This document shows, in pieces, positions 41,838 through 50,191 of a stretch of DNA of 64,000 bases (its first letter is position 1; every line of letters starts with the position of its first letter). Under the pieces are notes generated by a model. The model was not told the origin of the DNA and ran no database searches. It was given only the letters and a program-made list of their open reading frames with translations. The position numbers and the translations under genes were made by a program. Origin of the DNA: Vibrio casei (lineage in GTDB: Bacteria; Pseudomonadota; Gammaproteobacteria; Enterobacterales; Vibrionaceae). Where the stretch lies: positions 1,116,001 through 1,180,000 of the forward strand of contig NZ_AP018681.1 of the NCBI RefSeq assembly GCF_002218025.2, in the 5' to 3' direction.

Positions 41838-43781
41838 ATGTCTACCTATCGTTTACCGCTTTCCATTTTAGCGGGATCTATTTTATTGGCGACGAATACG
41901 CAAGCCGCGCAGCCTAAATCTTCCACCGAAACCATGGTGGTCACCGCTTCTGGTTTTGAACAAGCCGAAATTACCGCGCCAGCCAGTATCAGCGTCATTA
42001 CGCGAGATGAGTTAGAAAACAAATACTACCGTGATGTAACCGATGCACTAAAGACCGTACCCGGTGTCACTATTACTGGTGGCGGTGACAATAAAGATAT
42101 TAGTATTCGTGGCATGGGGTCGGCCTATACCTTGATTCTGGTTGATGGTAAACGTCAATCTTCTCGTCAAACTCGCCCAAACAGTGATGGCCCAGGTATC
42201 GAAGCAGGTTGGCTGCCACCGATAGAAGCCATTGAACGTATCGAAGTGATTCGTGGCCCAATGTCGACCCTTTATGGCTCCGATGCCATTGGTGGTGTGA
42301 TTAACGTGATCACCCGTAAAGATGCTCAGCAGTGGCATGGTAATGTTCAAGTGGGTACGACCATTCAAGAAAGCCGTAAATCTGGCGATGAACGCAGTGC
42401 CAACTTCTTTGCCACCGGCCCGCTAACCGAAAAGCTAACCGCGCAATTTAATGGCCAAACCACCGTTCGTGATGAGGATGACATTACCAATGGCTATGAA
42501 GATAAAGATCTCAATAGCTTCAATTCAAAGCTAACTTACCAACTGAATGAAAATCATGATATTTCACTAGAAGCAGGAATAAGCGAACAATCACGCGCAG
42601 GTACGGTTGGAAAATCGGTCGCCACCAGTGGCTGCCGAGGCACTTGTGAAGATACTTTAGACGAATATAAGCGTACCAATTATGCCATCACGCATGATGG
42701 TAATTGGGGAGCCATTGGGCAATCCAATACTTACCTACAATATGAAGACTCGGAAAACAAAACCCGAGAAATGGAAAGCATGAACACCGTGTTCAAAACC
42801 AGCCTTGTCACCCCAATTTATTCTCATACTTTGACATCAGGTTTCGAATATACTTATGAAAAATTAGAAGATTACACATCCAATAGTGCGTCCGATTTAA
42901 CTGAATTGGATAGCTATCGTTACGCATTCTTTTTAGAAGATGAATGGGCTATCGTCGATTCATTCAGCTTAACAGTTGGTGCACGTTTGGACGACGATGA
43001 AAACTACGGTACCCATGTCAGCCCGCGAGCTTATGGTGTATGGAGCATCACGCCTAATTGGGTTCTAAAAGGCGGAGTATCAACCGGTTACCGCGCCCCA
43101 ACGTTACGTGAAACATCCGCAGATTGGGCGCAAGGCAGCCGAGGCGGTGATATTTACGGCGATCCTGATCTAAAACCTGAAACCTCCGTAAACCAAGAAA
43201 TCAGCTTAAACTACCAAAATGACTTTGGTTTAAGCTCTTCTGTTACGGTTTTCCACAATGACTTTAAAGATAAAATTTCACGCATAGAGTGCCCAAGCTG
43301 TGGCCCAATCAATAGCAGCGGCAGTGTAGCAACCAAGCGTGTCAATATTGACAAAGCAACCACACAAGGGGTCGAATTTGCTCTAGGCACTCCGCTAGGT
43401 GAAAGTGTATTCTGGAATGCCAGCTACACCTTTAATGACTCTGAGCAAAAATCGGGTGATTACAAAGGCCAACCTTTAGTTCAACTGCCAAAACACTTAT
43501 TTAGTACCGATCTTTCTTGGCAAGCCACCGCTGATTTAGAAGCTTGGACACAAGTGACTTATCATGGTGAAGAGATGGAACCGATCAGTGGCCCATCGTC
43601 TAGCAGCCTAGAAGCGCCGTCTTATACCTTCTTAGATATGGGCGTCAGCTATCAGTTAACGGGTAATGTCTCGGTGAATGCTGCCATTTACAACCTACTG
43701 GATGAAGAAGTCACTTACGATGATTACGGCTATGTAGAAGATGGCCGTCGTTACTGGGTAGGAATGAATGTTGGCTTTTAA
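41838..43781 (+). CDS. irgA: TonB-dependent catecholate siderophore receptor, IrgA-like
   Basis: A 647-aa outer-membrane receptor with a signal peptide ending at TQAA. A TonB box-like ETMVVTASG is followed by a plug domain (ASISVITRDELENKYYRDVTDALKTVPGVTITGGGDNKDISIRGMGSAYTLILVDGKRQ, and RIEVIRGPMSTLYGSDAIGGVINVITRK) and a 22-strand barrel ending in RYWVGMNVGF (terminal Phe). The block SRQTRPNSDGPGIEAGWLPP closely matches what I recall of V. cholerae IrgA, an enterobactin-type receptor. With irgB divergent and vctPDGC beside it, the cluster imports catechol siderophores made by others; no biosynthesis genes are present. Confidence 0.94.
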   Translation: MSTYRLPLSILAGSILLATNTQAAQPKSSTETMVVTASGFEQAEITAPASISVITRDELENKYYRDVTDALKTVPGVTITGGGDNKDISIRGMGSAYTLILVDGKRQSSRQTRPNSDGPGIEAGWLPPIEAIERIEVIRGPMSTLYGSDAIGGVINVITRKDAQQWHGNVQVGTTIQESRKSGDERSANFFATGPLTEKLTAQFNGQTTVRDEDDITNGYEDKDLNSFNSKLTYQLNENHDISLEAGISEQSRAGTVGKSVATSGCRGTCEDTLDEYKRTNYAITHDGNWGAIGQSNTYLQYEDSENKTREMESMNTVFKTSLVTPIYSHTLTSGFEYTYEKLEDYTSNSASDLTELDSYRYAFFLEDEWAIVDSFSLTVGARLDDDENYGTHVSPRAYGVWSITPNWVLKGGVSTGYRAPTLRETSADWAQGSRGGDIYGDPDLKPETSVNQEISLNYQNDFGLSSSVTVFHNDFKDKISRIECPSCGPINSSGSVATKRVNIDKATTQGVEFALGTPLGESVFWNASYTFNDSEQKSGDYKGQPLVQLPKHLFSTDLSWQATADLEAWTQVTYHGEEMEPISGPSSSSLEAPSYTFLDMGVSYQLTGNVSVNAAIYNLLDEEVTYDDYGYVEDGRRYWVGMNVGF

Positions 43782-43832
43782 TTGAGTGAATAAACTTTAC
43801 TGTTAATAGGGCAAAATAATGCTCGTGAAATT

Positions 43833-43866
43833 GCGCCAATCAATAAGCTTAATTGGCGCTTTTTTG
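43833..43866 (+). terminator. Terminator after irgA
   Basis: GCGCCAAT (43833-43840) and ATTGGCGC (43852-43859) pair, followed by six T. Confidence 0.85.
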
Positions 43867-44075
43867 AGGATTACATTAGCGTGAATTGGTTTTGGACATT
43901 TCTGAGTCAGTGCTTTTACTAAATTAGAAATGCTTGAATTACATCAGGTATGGCAGACTTGCTTAAACGAATGTTCTGTATCGCTGAAATAGATTCGCCC
44001 TACAAGATAAACAGCTTTGGACGATAATTGTTCATAAATAACATAGTAAGCTAAGTAGTTAGAAATTTGACCTCC
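43867..44075. other. Non-coding gap after the irgA terminator
   Basis: No ORF with a ribosome site, hairpin or known element was seen. It separates the siderophore cluster from the interrupted acetyltransferase gene. Confidence 0.5.
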
Positions 44076-44150
44076 TTTACTACATTACTACATTACTACA
44101 TTACTATATTACTATATTACTATATTACTATATTACTATATTACTATATT
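44076..44150. repeat. Octanucleotide microsatellite (ATTACTAY), about nine units
   Basis: Eight perfect units, two ATTACTAC (44084-44099) and six ATTACTAT (44100-44147), plus a one-base-diverged leading unit at 44076. It ends 9 bp from the stop codon of the catB-like gene. Slippage would change length by 8 bp without touching the protein. Confidence 0.9.
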
Positions 44151-44842
44151 AACGCCATCCTAAAGCGCATGTTTTCTATCGTAGTCAACACTTGCCTTTT
44201 TTAAGCCTTCTAAGTCATCAGAACATAATAGTCTCTTTAAGCTCTCGATTTTCTCATGTGGCCAATCATAAATTTCTAGTGCCAAAAGATCTGTTATAGT
44301 CTCCTTGGAAAAACGATATCTGACATGCTTAGCTGGTGAACCTGCAACCATACTGTAAGGTTCAACATCTTTTGTTACGACGCTGTTTGCCGCAACTATC
44401 GCTCCTTCTCCGATAGTAACACCAGGCATAATCATTGAACGCATACCAAGCCAAACGCCATCCCCAATACAAGTATCTCCCTTACCGACATATGCTTCTT
44501 CTATGAAATCCATAAACGGATACAGAGAAAACCAGTCAGCTCTGTGCGTACTGTTTCCCCCCATGACAATAATGACTTCTGCAGCAATACACACAAAGTC
44601 ACCAATATGTAATTTATCGATTTTCCATTTTGGTTCCCAGTCGCGACTAAGGGCATCACCTTGAAGATACCTAACCACGGATTCTTCAAATCCTTCATCC
44701 CAGCAGTCACTATAATAACTATGTTTACCTTTTATCGTTATATTTGGGTTAGTAACAACTTCATGCAGCAACGTTACCTTTGATCCGCTCCAGCTGTTTT
44801 GGACACTGAGTTAAGTGAGTACAATCACTAACGAGGTGAACA

Positions 44843-45127
44843 ATGACAACTAAGAAAACTAGAATTAAACATTCCCCTGAATTTAAAGCAGAAGCCCTAA
44901 AACTAGCAGAGAGAGTGGGAGTAGCTGCGGCTGCAAGGCAGCTTTCTTTACATGAATCTCAAATCTACGGGTGGCGGAAGAACTCGAAGAAAGACACCAA
45001 TACTAGTCAGCGAGAACAAGAGCTAGCCGCAGAGGTTGCCAAGCTCAAAAGGCAGTTGGCTGAGCAAGCAGAAGAGCTAGAAATTGTAAAAAAGGCCGCC
45101 ACCTACTTCGCGAAAAATCTAAAGTAA
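44843..45127 (+). CDS. IS3-family transposase OrfA
   Basis: A 94-aa HTH protein (HSPEFKAEALKLAERVGVAAAARQLSLHESQIYGWRKNSK) with a leucine-zipper-like C-terminus (ELAAEVAKLKRQLAEQAEELEIVKKAATYFAKNLK). The slippery run AAAAAAG at 45088-45094 allows a -1 shift into the orfB frame, which stays open from there, giving an OrfAB fusion transposase as known for IS3. Confidence 0.93.
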   Translation: MTTKKTRIKHSPEFKAEALKLAERVGVAAAARQLSLHESQIYGWRKNSKKDTNTSQREQELAAEVAKLKRQLAEQAEELEIVKKAATYFAKNLK

Positions 45128-45141
45128 ATTGCTACGAATTT

Positions 45142-45993
45142 ATGCTCGAACACCTGATGTACTTCAATATTGTACGTATGGCTAAGGTATTCGGGGTATC
45201 CCGAAGTGGGTTTTATTACTGGGTTAAACATCGCCATAAGGCTAGCCAACGCGAGGCAGTTCGCCAAGAGCTTGATACAAAGGTCAAAGAAGCTTTTGAT
45301 AACAGCAAAGGCCGAGATGGCTCAAGGCGAATCCAAAAAGAACTGTCTGAGAGCGGTGATAACCACAATGTGAAAACCATTGCGGCCAGTATGAAGCGTC
45401 AAGATTTAACGCCGAAAGCGGCACGTAAATTTAAGTGCACGACAGACAGCAAGCATCAAATGCCAGTTGCTCCAAACTTGCTGGCTCAGAACTTTAACGC
45501 AGCGGCTCCGAATGAAAAATGGGCGGGAGACATCACCTATGTTGCGACAAGCGAAGGCTGGTTGTACTTGGCAGTAATTATTGACCTTTACTCAAGACAA
45601 GTAATCGGATGGTCTATGGATACCAGAATGACGGCTACGCTGGTCTGTGATGCTCTATCAATGGCTTTGTTCCGTCGCGAATTTCCTGAGCAGGTTATCG
45701 TTCATAGTGATCGAGGTAGTCAGTACTGCTCAAAAGATTATCGAGACCTCATAACTGTTTATAATCTAAAGCAAAGTATGAGTAGGAAAGGAAACTGCTG
45801 GGACAATGCTTGTGTTGAGAGCTTCTTCCATTCGATGAAAGTTGAAGCGATCCAATATGAGCCGATTATGACGAGAGACCAGATGCGTCAAACGATCTTC
45901 GAGTACATAGAGGTTGATTATAATCGGACAAGAAGGCACAGTGCTCTTGGGTATCTAAGCCCTGTTAACTTTGAACAGCAAAATGTCGCTTAA
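45142..45993 (+). CDS. IS3-family transposase OrfB (DDE)
   Basis: A 283-aa integrase-core protein. The DDE triad is in KWAGDITYV, IVHSDRGSQYCS and CWDNACVESFFHSMK. HTH_21-like and rve domains are in order (SRSGFYYWVKHRHK; YNRTRRHSALGYLSPVNFE at the end). It is probably produced mainly as a frameshift fusion with OrfA. The frame is complete. Confidence 0.94.
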   Translation: MLEHLMYFNIVRMAKVFGVSRSGFYYWVKHRHKASQREAVRQELDTKVKEAFDNSKGRDGSRRIQKELSESGDNHNVKTIAASMKRQDLTPKAARKFKCTTDSKHQMPVAPNLLAQNFNAAAPNEKWAGDITYVATSEGWLYLAVIIDLYSRQVIGWSMDTRMTATLVCDALSMALFRREFPEQVIVHSDRGSQYCSKDYRDLITVYNLKQSMSRKGNCWDNACVESFFHSMKVEAIQYEPIMTRDQMRQTIFEYIEVDYNRTRRHSALGYLSPVNFEQQNVA

Positions 45994-46174
45994 TGAAGTG
46001 TCCAGTCTGGCTGGAGCAGATCACTTTGACCAATGTTTAGTTTTCATACATATCCTATAATAGAACTTAAAAAGTTATCCGTAAGTAATAGAATAATCAA
46101 AAATACCCTTTAAATACTTTTTAATATTAAGTTATTGTTATTTTTCAACCAATGTTAATTTTTAGTTTCGTATT

Positions 46175-46205
46175 AAAGCCACTAGAGGTATATCAAGTGG
46201 CTTTT
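46175..46205. terminator. Terminator hairpin beside ampC-like gene
   Basis: AAAGCCACT (46175-46183) and AGTGGCTTT (46196-46204) pair. It lies between the old promoter side of the catB-like gene and the 3' end of the beta-lactamase gene. The T run is short, so termination is not certain. Confidence 0.55.
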
Positions 46206-46250
46206 GAGTTGGTTCTCTACTTTTAACTACAACCTCCGATTTAAAATGGG

Positions 46251-47402
46251 TTAATTAACAATTGAATTAATAATATCGTAAGCAGATTCAACTCTTTCTG
46301 TATTTGGGTATTTTTTATTTGCCAGTATAACCACACCTACCTTTTCAGAAGGTACATATGCCACATAAGCCCCAAAGCCGCCAGTTGAGCCAGTTTTATT
46401 GAACCAAACGTCACTGCCGAGGTTACCCGTAATGCTCGGTGTTACCGATTTCGCATTAAGGATTACATCACTAGAGTTACCTTCCAATAACTTAGAGAGA
46501 GATGTAGGGTAGTTATACCCTTCCCAACCCACTGCTTGTGTAAATGTCTTTGTGTCAAAATATCCTATATGAGAATTTTCTAGAGCATGTTTAATGCTGA
46601 CATCAATAGGTACTATTCCCATATTAGCTTCAATAAATTGAATCATATCGGTGCTTGTTGACTTAATACCATAAGCTTCTGCATCAAGTACCCCAGGGTT
46701 TACTCTTACAGATTCTCCCTTAGCGTTATAACCATAAGCATACTTGGTAACTTTATCATCAGGCACATCTACAAATGTATTTGTCATCCCAAGTTCAGGT
46801 AAAATGATTTTCTCCATCATTTCCGTGTAATCTGACTGCATACTCTGAGAACCTATGTAACCAAATAATCCTATACTAGGATTCGAATATTTCCTCTTTG
46901 TTCCTACCTCAAACTCCGCCTTCCACGATTTATAGTACTGCATCATTTCATCATGGTTTGTCACTTCATTTGGAAACTGAAGTGGTAGCCCACCTGCAGT
47001 ATATGTCGCAATATGAACGAGTTTTGAATTACCTAAAGGCGTATCCTTTAGCTCTTCAATATGGTCTGATATTTTATCATTCATATTCAAGGCACCTTTC
47101 TCTTGAGCATAGCCAGCTAGCGCAGCAGCAAAAGTCTTGCTTATTGAACCTAGCTCAAAAATAGTCTCATTAGTTACAGGTGTACTAGAACCTTTATCAG
47201 CAAAGCCATAGTTATAAAAATAACGCTCACCATCTACCGTTACAGCCACCGCCAAGCCTGGGATGTCGTATTTTTCCATCAACTCAGTGGATTTTTCATC
47301 TACAACACTCTTTATTTTTTTATCTTGCATAGAGTCAGAGTTAGCTAATGTTGCGAAAGGGCTAAGAGCCAATATGGCTGCGAAAGTTAGATTGAGTTTC
47401 AT
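46251..47402 (-). CDS. Class C (AmpC-type) serine beta-lactamase
   Basis: A 383-aa exported enzyme that should hydrolyse beta-lactams. The signal peptide ends near ATLAN. All three class C elements are present: S86-I-S-K89 with the nucleophile Ser 86, Y172-S-N174 (most have YAN), and K336-T-G338 in FNKTGSTGGFGAYVAYVPSEKVGVVILANKKYP. No ampR LysR gene is adjacent, so expression is probably not inducible in the classic way. It sits beside a disrupted acetyltransferase and an MFS exporter, forming a resistance-like patch. Confidence 0.93.
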   Translation of the reverse strand: MKLNLTFAAILALSPFATLANSDSMQDKKIKSVVDEKSTELMEKYDIPGLAVAVTVDGERYFYNYGFADKGSSTPVTNETIFELGSISKTFAAALAGYAQEKGALNMNDKISDHIEELKDTPLGNSKLVHIATYTAGGLPLQFPNEVTNHDEMMQYYKSWKAEFEVGTKRKYSNPSIGLFGYIGSQSMQSDYTEMMEKIILPELGMTNTFVDVPDDKVTKYAYGYNAKGESVRVNPGVLDAEAYGIKSTSTDMIQFIEANMGIVPIDVSIKHALENSHIGYFDTKTFTQAVGWEGYNYPTSLSKLLEGNSSDVILNAKSVTPSITGNLGSDVWFNKTGSTGGFGAYVAYVPSEKVGVVILANKKYPNTERVESAYDIINSIVN

Positions 47403-47587
47403 ATTTAATTATCTCATTTTCCAATTATTAGTCGATAAAGCAAATTAATGTTAGTCAACAAAATTTAATCTCTATAGGAAGCGTATAGAAAGATGAAATG
47501 GAGAAAGTTACCACTTCGATACCATGCGCTGCCTGTCTTTTATAAGTGTTTTTAAGTTAAAATTATCATTAGATTAGCATCTAACTT

Positions 47588-48733
47588 TTATGATTTGGTT
47601 CCGTCCTTTAAGGCTAATAAAGCAATGCAAATAGTTGCGACAATTCCGAAAATAAACAAGGCTAAACCAAGTGACTGTATAACACCTGCAATTCCTAACC
47701 CCAAACTGAGCAATAAGTAATAAGCGAGACCAAATAAAGCTCCAGCACTCCCCGATACTTCTTTGTACGTCACTAAAGCTTGACTCAGTATATTTGGGAT
47801 CGCGATTCCGAATGAAATTACAACGCCCATCATGGGTAACAAGAACCAAAGGGATGATTGAGTAAACCACACACCAACACCACAAGTGAGAGCGATACTA
47901 ACCGCAAGTTTGACCAGCGAAAGGGGCGACCATCCCTTGTTAAGAAAATATTTATTCATTGTGCTACCAATAAATGTTGCAACAGCAAGTGCGACACCAG
48001 AATATCCGAAGTCTTTAGTTGTCATGCCAATATTTGAAAATAGAAAAGGCGCCAGACTGTAATAACCGAACAGCATTGAGTTAAAAGTGGCGACAAGTAA
48101 CGCATTAAGCCAAAGTTTTGAATCTTTAGACATTCGCTGGAATAGTAGCCACATTGATACTTTCGCTGTTGTCGCGGGTCTAGTTTCAGGCAGAAACCAA
48201 ACTGCTATTAGAGATAGAACCATTGCGAGTAACATCAGACTACTGAAAACGCCAACATAGCCAAAATATTCAGCAAGCAATCCGCCGCTCACTAAACCAA
48301 TAACAGGACTTATTGAGAGCGCGATGCCCATTACAGAAAAGACCTTCGCTAGTTCAGACCCGTCATAGCAATCACGCAGCATCGTTTGTGTTATGACCGA
48401 ACCTACGGCTGCGCCAAATGCGGACATAACGCGTGCAAATAGCAATACTTCAAACTGACTGGTTGCTAAAGCGAGCAGCGCTCCAAGTCCATATGTAATT
48501 AGGCCAGCTATCATTGCAGGACGTCGTCCAATTAAATCGCTCAGTCTCCCCCAGAAAACAACTCCGATAGCAAATGCTAAAAAGTAAATTGAAAGTGTTT
48601 GAGATGCTTCGGCATTACTTACATTAAACTGATGAGCTATATCTGTCAGTGCTGGGCTGTATATCGTTTCCACAATTTGTGGGAACATCATTAAAACCAC
48701 CGCTAACCAAAGAGGTGGAATCCTCGAAATCAT
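47588..48733 (-). CDS. Bcr/CflA-like MFS multidrug exporter
   Basis: A 381-aa, 12-helix transporter of the DHA1/Bcr-CflA type. It begins MISRIPPLWLAVVLMMFPQIVETIYSPALTDIAHQF, then shows motif A (VVFWGRLSDLIGRRPAMIAGLITYGLGALLAL) and AFGAAVGSVITQTMLRDCYDG. It probably exports drugs or metabolites. The ATG at 48733 has a perfect GGAGG upstream; the ATG at 48745 is part of that ribosome site. The divergent AraC-type gene is its likely regulator, as in NimT/NimR pairs. Confidence 0.88.
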   Translation of the reverse strand: MISRIPPLWLAVVLMMFPQIVETIYSPALTDIAHQFNVSNAEASQTLSIYFLAFAIGVVFWGRLSDLIGRRPAMIAGLITYGLGALLALATSQFEVLLFARVMSAFGAAVGSVITQTMLRDCYDGSELAKVFSVMGIALSISPVIGLVSGGLLAEYFGYVGVFSSLMLLAMVLSLIAVWFLPETRPATTAKVSMWLLFQRMSKDSKLWLNALLVATFNSMLFGYYSLAPFLFSNIGMTTKDFGYSGVALAVATFIGSTMNKYFLNKGWSPLSLVKLAVSIALTCGVGVWFTQSSLWFLLPMMGVVISFGIAIPNILSQALVTYKEVSGSAGALFGLAYYLLLSLGLGIAGVIQSLGLALFIFGIVATICIALLALKDGTKS

Positions 48734-48760
48734 AAGAACCTCCATTAATTAAGTGGTGCT

Positions 48761-48793
48761 ATTGTAGTGCGTTCCCTAAAGTTGCATTACAAT
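48761..48793. promoter_or_regulatory. Inverted repeat in the MFS/AraC divergent promoter
   Basis: ATTGTAGTGC (48761-48770) and GCATTACAAT (48784-48793) are complementary at nine of ten positions with a 13-nt spacer, between the two start codons. Candidate operator of the AraC-type regulator. Confidence 0.5.
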
Positions 48794-48826
48794 AACCAGG
48801 ACTAAATACATCAAAAGTGAGACAGC

Positions 48827-49609
48827 ATGGCGACTATACACCCACAACAAGAATTTAATCCTGATACAATCGGTGCATCAGTGGTGGGAATAGCTTCAAG
48901 GCTAGCGATCCATGATTCTGGCGCACATACCCATCAAACACACCAATTGCTATTTGCCCAAGCTGGTTGTATGAGCATTGAACTTGACAATCGAGTATGT
49001 TTGATTCCTCCGAGCCGAGCTGCTTGGATTCCTTCTGGTACGGTTCACAGAGTATTTATGACAGGTGTCGTAGAGTATCGCTCACTTTATTTCTCGCGTG
49101 ATACATCACTACCAAGTTTTAACAACCTTTTGATAATGGAGGTAAATCCATTACTGAGAGAGCTGATTGAACGTATGGCTCATTGGGAATGGGACATGCC
49201 AATTGACGATCAAAAAAATGTAGTCAATCTGTTTTTGGAAGAGATAGAGAAAGCGCCTCGCGAATACTGGCAACTGAGAATGCCTAAAGATCCACGCTTG
49301 CAAAATTGGTTGCTGGCTCTTAAGCAAGAGCAGTTACTGCCTGAGCCTCTCCATTTATTTGCGAAGCAAATTGGTATGAGCACAAAAACCGTGAGTAGAC
49401 TATTCAAAGCAGAAACTGGAATGAGTTACCAAGCATGGCGTCAACAATGGCGATTGCTTAGAGCAATGGACCTTTTGGCTGATAATCTACAAGTAAGTCA
49501 AGTATCTGATAAACTAGAATTTTCGAGCGATAGCGCCTTTATTAGTTTTTTTAAACAACATACAGGGCATACGCCCTCAAATTTTCAAGTCGCTAAATCG
49601 ATTGGTTAA
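48827..49609 (+). CDS. AraC-family regulator with N-terminal cupin, NimR-like
   Basis: A 260-aa regulator. An N-terminal cupin with His pairs (HDSGAHTHQTHQLLFAQAGCMSIEL; AAWIPSGTVHRVFM) precedes a C-terminal double HTH (LHLFAKQIGMSTKTVSRLFKAETGMSYQAWRQQWRLLRAMDLL; QVSDKLEFSSDSAFISFFKQHTGHTPSNF). It is transcribed away from the MFS exporter gene, 93 bp between starts, with an inverted repeat in the gap. It is expected to repress or activate the exporter. Confidence 0.9.
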   Translation: MATIHPQQEFNPDTIGASVVGIASRLAIHDSGAHTHQTHQLLFAQAGCMSIELDNRVCLIPPSRAAWIPSGTVHRVFMTGVVEYRSLYFSRDTSLPSFNNLLIMEVNPLLRELIERMAHWEWDMPIDDQKNVVNLFLEEIEKAPREYWQLRMPKDPRLQNWLLALKQEQLLPEPLHLFAKQIGMSTKTVSRLFKAETGMSYQAWRQQWRLLRAMDLLADNLQVSQVSDKLEFSSDSAFISFFKQHTGHTPSNFQVAKSIG

Positions 49610-49747
49610 TCATCGAGGTTATAGGGTCAAGTCTTGCCTTTTACTACCCATTACTTTTTGTATTTGAACACTGATGACTAAACTCAAATATTAACTCGAA
49701 CCGTAGCTCACTTTGGGGCAAAACAGTGTTTCAAGTTGGTCTAGTCA

Positions 49748-50191
49748 ATGTCCGGAAATGGCACAGAATTACCGCCTTTAATAACTAAATATCTACTACG
49801 TTTTTTCCCTAATAATGATAGAATCTCCGCATCAGAATTATCGAGAAACTCTATGTTTATCCATCATGTTAACGGCATCGACTGGCTAGTGATTACCGCT
49901 TTTGAAGAACTGAAAACTCTATTTATAGAAGAAGCAGGTGCGATCCCCTTATGCTTTTCTACCGATAGCGAATTGAGCCTAATTGATCAAGCCAAGAGCA
50001 CTTATGGATATTTACCTACACTCAGCGGCGTAATCACCGATACAGGCACTTTTCAACGTCAGGATAACGAAGAATATTTTAACCCACAGCTTGCCTGCCT
50101 AGTTGAGGGACGTGGTCGGGTATTTATCTATCACGGCGGTTTTGTGGCTTTTGTGGATGACGAGCAAGCCTTTATTACCCGAATAGGCTGA
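49748..50191 (+). CDS. Hypothetical protein
   Basis: A 147-aa soluble protein I do not recognise. It starts MSGNGTELPPLITKYLLRFFPNNDRISASELSR and ends in an open beta-like stretch, GRGRVFIYHGGFVAFVDDEQAFITRIG. There is no signal peptide, membrane segment or known motif, and one Cys near the end. No good Shine-Dalgarno precedes the ATG, so the start could be later (for instance the Met at residue 36). It is probably a real gene given its codon use, but isolated. Confidence 0.5.
   Translation: MSGNGTELPPLITKYLLRFFPNNDRISASELSRNSMFIHHVNGIDWLVITAFEELKTLFIEEAGAIPLCFSTDSELSLIDQAKSTYGYLPTLSGVITDTGTFQRQDNEEYFNPQLACLVEGRGRVFIYHGGFVAFVDDEQAFITRIG

Larger units (their letters stand above)
44781..46023 (+). 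mobile_element. IS3-family insertion sequence, 1243 bp, with 3-bp target duplication
   Basis: The terminal repeats are imperfect: the left end reads TGATCCGCTCCAGC...GGACACT, and the complement of the right end reads TGATCTGCTCCAGC...GGACACT. The direct repeat CTT flanks the element (44778-44780 and 46024-46026). It carries orfA and orfB with an A6G frameshift site. All features are intact, so the insertion is probably recent. Confidence 0.93.
44160..46047 (-). pseudogene. catB-like xenobiotic acetyltransferase gene split by an IS element
   Basis: The right-hand part (44160-44777) encodes a hexapeptide acetyltransferase of the CatB family: VTNPNITIKGKHSYYSDCWD, GDFVCIAAEVIIVMGGNSTHRADWFSLYPF (catalytic His), GDGVWLGMRSMIMPGVTIGEGAIVAANSVVTKDVEPYSMVAGSPAKHVRYRF. 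Its normal N-terminus lies beyond the IS at 44781-46023. Removing the IS and one CTT copy joins an ATG at 46047 in frame, MKTKHWSKVT then LLHEVVTNPN, giving a 213-aa protein of normal length. The native start and promoter are now separated by 1.2 kb. A TTG at 44771 could begin a truncated 203-aa form, but no ribosome site supports it. Confidence 0.9.

Noticed and set aside
40644..44150. CRISPR array
   Set aside because: The tandem repeats at 40644 and 44076 are contiguous without spacers, and no cas gene is present.
44150..46250. Integron attC site beside the catB-like gene
   Set aside because: CatB-type genes are often cassettes, and TTAACGCC occurs near 44149, but no paired R-prime/R-double-prime arms could be drawn and no integrase is present.
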